From NCBI GenBank assembly GCA_963575645.1, contig OY754464.1, positions 45,560,192-45,624,191 of the forward strand: 64,000 nt of DNA. The letters are read 5' to 3'. This stretch comes from Xanthostigma xanthostigma (Eukaryota; Arthropoda; Insecta; Raphidioptera; Raphidiidae). A program made the translations under genes and the position numbers. The notes under the pieces are model-generated. The model was not told the DNA's origin, searched no databases, and was given only the letters and a program-made list of their open reading frames with translations. Each line of letters opens with the position of its first letter. The stretch's first letter is position 1. Below, piece after piece: positions 56,435 to 64,000 of the stretch.

Positions 56435-57371
56435 TTTCTTTAAAACGGGACACCCTTAAATTGTTATTATTTTAAAAATAAAACACATGTTTGTAATATA
56501 GTTATGAAATGTAAAATGATCAAAAATGTAAATAAGAACCATTTATTTTTTTCCTCAGAGATGGGCATCCATAAATTATTATTGTTTTTGGAATGACATA
56601 TCAGCAGAGTATGAAGACTTTGTTAATGAGACTGAATCAGGACCTGTCAAAACTGATTATAAGCAGCGAATTTGTGCAAGCGTTAAAAGTAATTTATATT
56701 CTTTTTGAATCTACCGTTTTTTGTGTTAATCTACCGCTTTATATAGATGTCGCTTTTTAAGACTATGTGCGGTCGACAAGACTTGCTTGCTGCTACGTTT
56801 TTGATTTGTCAAAGCGGGACATTTTTACGTATTTTGGGAACAGCGGGACACTAAGCTTAAAAGCGGGACTGTCCCGTTCAAAGCGGGACTTATGGTCACG
56901 TTATACATATCATAATAATATATAAACTAAGATGAAAACAGATAAAAAAAATGTGAAAATATGTAAAAACCAGCCTTAATTCGAAATCTACTTTATGTTC
57001 AATCCTTTCTACCAGCATGCATAATATATAAAACGACAACAATATCACAAAACGTGTAAAATGCAAATCCTTTTGTAAATAAGCCATTTCGTTTTCGATT
57101 TACGCACAAAGCTATTGCCGAGTCGCAGTAAATTTTTTTAGACTTGCAATATCAAGGATAAGAGAGAAAGTCAATTCTAAATTGTGAACTATTTGAGAAT
57201 TTTACCGAAACAATACGAAAATTTTGTTGACTATAATGTAATATACTTTGATAAGACGTGAATCTTACGTAATCGATATTAATAATTTTGTCGAAGGGTG
57301 CGATAGACTTGATTGAAATCTATCAAAAATTATTAAGCATACAAAATATTAAATTCGAATTGATAACATAT
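56435..57371. other. Unannotated stretch with GGGAC motifs
   Basis: Four AAAGCGGGAC / GTCCCG motifs lie between 56810 and 56890, with ACGGGACACCC at about 56446, suggesting the ends of another TIR element; boundaries could not be fixed. The rest is AT-rich. Confidence 0.35.
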
Positions 57372-57897
57372 TATAACAAAACTGTTCTCATTCGTAGTGG
57401 AAATTATTTATTTACAATAATAAATGTTTAACAAAACAGTTAAATACACAACGAAAGCGTACTTCATTAACAAACAGTAATAATAACGTTAACAGAAACA
57501 AAACTAGTAGTTCTAAACAATAAAATAGAAAACTAAGTAACAGAAGAATATAAAGTCCTAATTATGTACACAAAATATTTACAACACACAAACACAACCA
57601 AGTTTATCAGCACACTTGTCTATTAACTATATTCACACGACTATTTACAAAAAGTTATTTATGTAAAACCAGATTTATATAATTGCACTCAATGGTTTAC
57701 ACACACAAAAGTTTATTTATCTTCACAATATAATGATTTATGTCGCAACGCCAGACTTGTATCAACACAACTCACGAACAACTGACTAACTCCGCCAGCG
57801 ATCAGCTCGAAGGTCGGGTTTTTACCTGCTTTCCTTTGTTGTTGTTAGTAGAAGATTCTACAGAACCCATAGTCGTCCCAACAGGGGGCACGCAACA
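57372..57897 (-). mobile_element. Solo LTR copy 2, TSD ATAT
   Basis: The reverse strand starts TGTTGCGTGCCCCC at 57897 and ends AGTTTTGTTATA at 57372; ATAT stands directly outside both ends (57368-57371, 57898-57901). Relative to 16493-17173 it lacks about 150 bases including the TATA box and the main heat-shock element, but keeps a GAA..TTC....GAA site at 57851-57865. Confidence 0.75.
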
Positions 57898-58112
57898 ATA
57901 TTATTATGTTCGCAAAATTCGAATGCTCACGTAATTGCAATAATAATAACAAATTTGACAATTCATTAGTGTCCAACCGAAGGACGATTCCGAAGACATA
58001 AAAACCCTAATAAATTCAATTCAAGATTGGCTACAACTGCTACAAGCTACAATTAATAATACAAATGATTTTAAAACTTTTAAATTGAAGGTTTATAGTG
58101 ACTGTATAATGT

Positions 58113-58519
58113 AAATTTTTTCTCCTGCAAAAATGATTTTTTTTCATGAAATTTTCAGGAGACACCTTTCTATGTCCTAAATAAGCTGTAATTTGCAGGA
58201 GAAAAAAATTAAAAACGAAAAACACGGTTTTTTCAATATTTCTTTGAATCTTCAAGGTTATGTGTTATATTCATAAAAGTTGTAGATCCTTTTAATACCG
58301 ACAACATTGCCATACAACATTTTTCGATTGGAGGTCAACTTTCGCCGGAAATAACGAAAAACCGCGTTTGACCCCTAAAATGCACCCCCCACAGCCCTCC
58401 GGCCTTTTACGCATTTGAATTTTTGGTTTCTGTATTTCTGACGTCAGTTTCTTCCCTTCCTCATCATTCGTTTTCTGTTATTAATTTTGTCCTTGTCAAA
58501 AGCTAACCTCACTGGTCTA
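58113..58519 (-). repeat. Foldback A, truncated copy
   Basis: TTTTTTCTCCTGCAAAAATG up to ACTGGTCTA matches the right half of foldback A, with an internal deletion near 58195. Directly followed by foldback B sequence. Confidence 0.8.
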
Positions 58520-58567
58520 TTAACTGATAAACAAATTAAAAAAACATTGTTTCGGCAGGATTTTCGC

Positions 58568-58675
58568 AGGCAACCTTAGCGATCTTTCTTAATTATGGTC
58601 TTAACTATCATCTCTAATTTTTTCGTTCGTCCACCTTATGACGACACATTTTCTGCAGCCGTCTCTTGGACTATA
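58568..58675. repeat. Foldback B, one half-arm
   Basis: GCAACCTTAGCGATCTTTCT to CGTCTCTTGGACTATA is the same as the right arm of the element at 49537-50203 (its 49955-50060 part). Confidence 0.85.
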
Positions 58676-58719
58676 AAGAGAGAGTGCGAATTTTGTGAGT
58701 ATGTGTATATATGCGAAGG

Positions 58720-58927
58720 ATAATCCCCGAAACTACTTATCCGATTCCGATCTAATAAAAAAAAACTTTCACCAATATTTAGAATGGACCTTTAGAATGG
58801 AGATAGGCTATATATTATTATCACGTTAAAATAAAATCGCTTTTCGTGGAGACCAATTTTGCTATGTAAACCGACGAAAAAGCGGTGGCAATCTACAAAT
58901 TTGCGCGTAACTGGACCGGACGACTAG
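58720..58927 (+). mobile_element. Possible Helitron 3' fragment
   Basis: CCGAAACTACTTATCCGATT resembles the interior of insect Helitrons and the segment ends GACCGGACGACTAG before T. No clear 3' hairpin. Confidence 0.3.
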
Positions 58928-59960
58928 TATTCTATAAATACGACATTAATACTGTGTCTGTGCGTATTAATAAACATCGCGATTTAGATATCAGATTAGT
59001 CTAACAACATTTTTTGTAAGAAGATAGCATAATCACAAAAATTCTCCCGCAAAAGTTTTACAGATCTGAGACCCATAAAAATCATGAATAAACTATTTCA
59101 GCCCTGTCATATAACTTTATATTTACACGTCGCGTCGCAGGGACTGCACAAAACCAGACAATTCATGACATTTCTGGACAGTTTGCAAGGAGACATATCA
59201 TAAAATAAATCTGATCTCTCTAAACGTTAATCTGAAAAACTACTAAACCCTATTTAAAACACGCATAGATTAGAAATCGCATCCGAAAGCCGGTCTATAC
59301 ATTTAGAGCACAATTTTATTTCGTCAGCGATCCAAAGCGCGCAACTGAACATACTTGAATAAATCTTTCCTCTGTTAACCGTTCGGCGAAATTCATAGCA
59401 AGGAATCAAACATGTAAGAAAAGAACGTTCAGAATTGCCCCTTTATAATGAAACTAGTGGCCCGACGCGGCGTCATCGGTGTAAAATGTAGAATTAAATT
59501 TTGTTATATCAAAACTCCCTATAAATAAGCTGTTTCGTTCGTTCAATTGAGTAAATAACTATACTCATTCGCTTAACAGTTCGATCTCCAGTTTAGAATC
59601 AATCAAATTTGCGCTACGGTGAATTCGGGTCTATAGACCTTAACTTTCCGAAAGAAATAAGTTACCAAATGTTAAAAACCTCATTTAAATTCATCAGGTA
59701 GTTCACATGTTTTATTTATAAGATACTATTTCAAATATCTGCACTACGTCGAATTTCAACAGGATCAGTCTAATAGTTTAAGGTCACCAATAGCTAGGGA
59801 CTAGCATATTCTCAGTTTTTTTAAGTAAATCTTCTTTACGCACGCTTGACTTGGGGAGTAAGTTGGTGAATGCGTGACGAGTTATTTACGGAAGTGTGAT
59901 CGGGCGAGGCGAATGGAAGTTGAGGGGGAGATATAAGTTAGCGAAGATAGAAAGATGATG
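58928..59960. other. Stretch with a possible Helitron end
   Basis: AACTAGTGGCCCGACGCGG at 59452 reads on the minus strand as a CTAG-type terminus; its outer flank (TTTCATTATAAA) also flanks a similar GAGCGGGCAGT end at 62560-62578. Otherwise unassigned. Confidence 0.35.
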
Positions 59961-60110
59961 ACAAATACTTCACTGGCTAGTGGCTCCATCAGGTGGCCGA
60001 AACAAATACTTCACTGGCTAGTGGCGCCATCAGATGGCCGAAAATATAAGCAGTACCTACTAACAATAGAATACTTTACTTGTCAGTGGCGCTATCGGGT
60101 GACAGAAAAA
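59961..60110. repeat. Minisatellite, 41-bp unit
   Basis: ACAAATACTTCACTGGCTAG followed by TGGC(T/G)CCATCAG(G/A)TGGCCGAA occurs at 59961 and 60002; a diverged third copy (ACTTGTCAGTGGCGCTATCG) lies at about 60075. Confidence 0.8.
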
Positions 60111-60991
60111 TGTTTTGTAAATCTACTTAACTTGCAGAGCTAAATAATATTTCATAAAGATTTCCGCCTAAAATCCAACGAGAGCTAAGTAATTCCAATG
60201 TATTACTTATGTTTTCATTATCTTTATGTTTATATTTCTTTATTCTTACATTAGACTATTCATTTCGTTCTTGAACAATTTTATAAATTAATATTTTGTT
60301 CAATACATTAAATATTCTACGTTTAAAGTTAATAAAATTGTAAATTCATTTTAAAGTTCATATTTTGTGAATTTTCGGGTGAATAACAACAAATTATGAC
60401 AGGAAGAAGTTTTACTTCAGTCGTGTGGTCTAAAGCACACTCGTTTTTTTTTAACTTTATCGGATTAGAACCTGGTTTGTAAGAGAGGAGCAGTTAATAA
60501 AATGTCTAAACATATCACGAAATGTTCAAATATGTCATACGACTGCGACACCATAATACGCTGCCGTATCCCAGAGAGTGTTCATGAAGATATATTATCC
60601 GAGCGTGGGTACATTTGCATCTATCCGCGCCCGTCGTCACCGCTGGAAAATCGGAAAGAATATACGTATCATTGCCAAAACGTGAAAGCTCCAATCGTAG
60701 TTTCTTTTGTATAAAAGAAATATTACATATCCTGAACTGTCAAACCTTAAACCTCTGATCAAAGTTAAAAATTTAACAGATTCTTGCTCCCTTTATCTCG
60801 TCTCATTTAACATTTTACTGCTACTCTAGTAGCGTTGCGCGAAGTCGTCTCTGGTTACGTAAAAAGCCGAGTTTTCCGGAACAATTTCGAAAATTGTTAG
60901 CTTATCCGTCCTGTAAATACATAATTTCGATGAAATCTAACGATTCACAGTATCTATGTGTTGTTAGTAGAAGTTTTGTTCCAAAAATATG
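60111..60991. other. Unannotated stretch
   Basis: A 70-codon frame at 60502-60714 (+) has richer composition than its surroundings (including RIPESVHEDILSERGYICIY) but matches no family I know; I do not call it a gene. Confidence 0.35.
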
Positions 60992-61358
60992 TATTGAAGG
61001 AGTTTTATTTGATTGAGGAACAATTGAAAAATAAGCTTTACTTGTGGCCAACATTTAGAAAAATATATTTTCATCTTCAGGGCCTCAATGCAAGTTGAGA
61101 TGGTAAATTGTGCAAATTATTGTAATATACAAATATGATCATTTATTATGAATTGCAGCAGTTTTTACATTTTTAAACTGTTGAAATTCATAATAAATGA
61201 TCATATTTGTATATTACAATAATTTGCACAATTTACCATCTCAACTTGCATTGAGGCCCTGAAGATGAAAACATATTTTTCGAAACGTTGGCCACAAGCG
61301 ATACTCTGGTAAAGCTTATTTTTCAATTGTTCCTCAACCAAATAAATCTCCTTCAATA
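60992..61358. repeat. Foldback N, ~170-bp arms
   Basis: TATTGAAGGAGTTTTATTTG at the left is mirrored at the right; the inner 75 bases of each arm (GCCTCAATGCAAGTTGAGAT, GAATTTATTATGATC-type) look identical, around a 20-base centre near 61173. Confidence 0.85.
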
Positions 61359-61397
61359 TCTATGTATATTAGGGTGTTCTTTTGATTTTTTTTTCGA

Positions 61398-61935
61398 TAC
61401 AATTGGCTAATGTTCTAGCTTTGAACCTAAAAAATTCTCTAAAAATTTTAGCTTCGTAGATCAAACCTGTGAACGGCGCAAACCGAGTTTGTTTCCCATT
61501 ATACTTAAACATGTATAGCTGGTAGAAACATTTTTTTAAATTTTTTATAGCAACATTTTGTAGATAATTACATCTCCCACAAAAAAGGTCCATCGTAGGT
61601 ACTAAATCCGTGAATTCATTATTTTCAAAGATATGCTCGTTTAAACATTATAATTAATTAAATGAAATCCGATTTTTATGGGAATGTTTAAATGAACATA
61701 TCTTTGAAAATAATGAATTCACGGATTTGGTCCAACTAAGGACCTTTCTTGTGGGAAATTTAATTCTCTACAAAATGTTGCTATCAAAATTTTTTTTTAA
61801 TGTTTCTATGTTTCCATGGTCGTTTTTCTCATGTTAATTAAATTGGAAACACACTCGGTTTGCGCCGTTCACAGATTTGATTTTGGAAGCTGAAATTTTG
61901 GGGAGATTTTTTTTTTGAGTTGAACTTAGCCAAAT
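61398..61935. repeat. Foldback O, ~250-bp arms
   Basis: Pairs GAACGGCGCAAACCGAGTTT-type sequence and ATCCGTGAATTCATTATTTT with mirrors at about 61850 and 61715, centre near 61665. Lies 40 bases after foldback N. Confidence 0.8.
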
Positions 61936-63077
61936 ATTAGTGTCTACTATCTTTTATTAAAAACTCAAATTTCTTAATAATAATCTATGTTTCAACAATC
62001 ACCTCAAAATTATTCCGGAAATCTTGGTTTACGTTCTGGCAATTCCACCCTCATGAAACAGGTGAGTAATCGCTTGGTGTGAAAGGCTAGTCGCCACTAT
62101 ATTCCCATATATAGTTAGACCGGGGACAGAACGTCGGCCAAAAAATATGTATAGGGGCTCTTATTTAGGGAAAGCAGCAGAAAAACAAACCAACGGATTT
62201 CTGTTATGTGTTATTCAAAATTCAGTAAACCAGACATATTTGAATGATAATCTGTATCTTTTACACTGCAGTTCCTCGCGTGTGTATGGCTGTTTCTCCG
62301 CTAAAAACACGAGAATTACTGAACGGATTTGAATGCGTTTTTACCATACGAGAGCTTACTTCTTAAGGAAGGTTTAGGACTATTAATTAATCGCACCGCC
62401 TTCTCCCGAGTGTAAATCGAATTGAATCCGCTATTCTGAACTAATTACATATATAATGCAAAGGTTCTCGCGTGTGTTTTTCTGTATATCTACTAAAAAA
62501 ACGTAAAATAATTCATCTACGAGTATATATTTAATTTACATCCAAGCAAAGCCAAACCGAGCGGGCAGTTTCATTATAAAAACAAAACAAATGAAATTTT
62601 AATCTTTCTTCGCAGTCATAGACGAAGCTTTACAAAGTCAACCGAATTTAATAACACACTTTATTGTACAGTGTGTATATCATCGTATTGAAGATGACTT
62701 AATCCTTTCTGAATAATAGCCGCATAATCCCTTTAATATACATATTTCATCACAGAAACTTGCATCTCTCGCACTTTCACAAATTGGAATGATCCTTCAT
62801 CTAAACAACGGACTTGACGTCGTCTCATTAATAATGCCTGCTGTGGCGCCGCTACAACCCGCGGCCGCTACGCTGAGTCAAACCAAAGAGGATGAACGTC
62901 AAAAAAGCGACTTAGAACTATTATAGTCCAACCTCTGACTCTACTGGATAACACTACTAAAATTCTATTATTGAATTGAACATAATTATTATGATGGAAA
63001 ACATCAAATCGATGGCTTCAAATTATTTAAATCATTTTTTGCAGTCAGTATCCCGAATATGACGCAACATTTAATTT
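61936..63077. other. Unannotated stretch
   Basis: Contains two related TTCTCGCGTGTGT(A/T)T stretches (about 62272 and 62465), part of a dispersed repeat with a GAGCGGGCAGT end at 62570. No genes recognised. Confidence 0.35.
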
Positions 63078-63747
63078 CCATTCCAACCCACAAGTGGGGA
63101 ATGGTTCTAGATTTAGGTCAGAAATCAGTTTTCAAAAATTTTACAATATCTTTTCGATTTGAGGTCCCCCGAATCCAAAAAACATATTTTTGGAAAAATT
63201 CTGTGCGTCTGTTAGTGTTAGTCTGAGAACACGATACATGTCAAACGGATGAGCGGATTGAAACCAAATTTTGGGAGGATGTTTTATATGCAAATATGAA
63301 GAGCCCTATTGTTTTTGGGGAAAATCGGCGCATGCACGGAAGAGATATATGCTATAACGGTGTTTTTTATATAATAATGGTATACTTTTCATAACGGCTT
63401 ATTATTCTATTTATTATTTCAAGAAACTTTCGTTTAACATTTTTTTTTCTAAACTTAATAGTTCCGGAAATATTTTGAAAAAAAAAACAGCTGGTCTTAT
63501 GTTTTGAAGATCTGTAAGAAATAAACTAGTTAAGCTTACTTTGTATAATTTTTGCATGACGTAGAACATATTATTATATAAATAGCCATGGCAACGAATA
63601 GCAAATATTATATTGAATACTAGCCATTACCCGCGTCACCTCAGGCAATATCAAAAATTTTCTTTATTATACTATGTATATCAAATGTCAACATTTTGAA
63701 GTTGGAATGATCCCGTCGCCCAATTGGCTGGAATTTTTTTATATAGA
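63078..63747 (+). mobile_element. R1 copy with intact Helitron-like segment
   Basis: Opens with the palindrome CCATTCCAACCCACAAGTGG and follows 55779-56434 throughout. The last 128 bases (63620-63747), read on the minus strand, start TCTATATAAAAAAATTCCAG after A and end GACGCGGGTAATGGCTAG before T, a minimal Helitron-like unit. 63748-64000 shows nothing further. Confidence 0.65.
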
Positions 63748-64000
63748 TTATAGAGAAATATCTATTAATTATTTGCAGTTATCATCATCTGTCTTGCAAA
63801 TTTTTGTCGCTTACCTGGAAGACTTATCTTTATATGGATAAATGCTCAATATGAAATATGTCACGTTTGCAAAAAAAGTGTGCGTGTAACCTTTACGCGC
63901 GGATAACTTTTTTAATTTGCTTTCATCTCTCTCATTTTTTTGAAAATTTTCACTCACTAATTACTTTGGCTTAGCTTGTTGATTTTCGTGCGTAGCTATG

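Noticed and set aside
57740-58085. Possible coding pieces next to solo LTR 2 (for example IQDWLQLLQATINNTNDF at about 58018-58071)
   Set aside because: A short protein-like stretch is visible, but I cannot place it in a family and it has no continuation.

Overview
The window looks like non-coding, repeat-rich nuclear DNA from an insect, most likely a moth or butterfly. Three things point that way: very high A+T, intron-style splice sites with no bacterial gene layout, and fragments of dispersed repeats common in Lepidoptera (the 'agggttccgt ... tccgtccgtctgtc' start at about 24.59 kb and the 'cacggaaccct ... gagtacgactcgca' end at about 50.4 kb). The species cannot be told from sequence alone. 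I see no intact protein-coding gene. The only genes that look functional are RNA genes: a 5S rRNA at 43281-43399 and a tRNA-Lys(CTT) at 53445-53517.

Almost everything else is layers of transposable elements (TEs). Three hAT-type elements still show exact 8-bp target duplications (19821-24246, 42370-43184, 45179-45748). Two PIF/Harbinger-type elements have TTA or TAA duplications (36152-37703, 15168-15320). A pogo-like element (12109-12707), a Tc1/mariner-type relic (23294-23753) and two inverted copies of a TA-flanked element (18012-19046, 36485-37650) are also present, with a MULE-like element at 30980-31619. Helitron-type ends (hairpin, CTAG, then T) recur at 13.7, 17.4-17.9, 31.9, 46.3 and 54.1 kb. 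Retroelements are a broken jockey-like LINE (29.2-31.7 kb), a second LINE 3' part (8.9-9.5 kb), a decayed Ty3/gypsy element (32.6-34.8 kb) and two solo LTRs (16.49 and 57.37 kb).

The most striking property is the density of long, near-perfect inverted repeats (foldbacks): more than ten between 0.3 and 2.6 kb, several nested in each other or in TEs. The longest is a 2.55-kb palindrome inside a hAT. If transcribed, they would give long hairpin RNAs.

Layout: 0-3 kb, a decayed multi-exon gene (possibly tyrosine-recombinase/Crypton-derived) with a foldback in its intron; 3-7 kb, AT-rich with a possible SINE; 7-19 kb, foldback, LINE, pogo, Helitrons and solo LTR; 19.8-24.2 kb, nested hAT; 25-28 kb, two adjacent foldbacks; 29-35 kb, a stack of LINE, MULE, Helitrons and gypsy; 36-37.7 kb, Harbinger carrying a TA element; 38-43 kb, foldback, 155-bp tandem array, hAT; 43.3 kb, 5S rRNA; 43.5-50 kb, foldbacks and Helitrons; 53-54 kb, tRNA-Lys within a split Helitron; 55-64 kb, dispersed repeats, second solo LTR and two more foldbacks.
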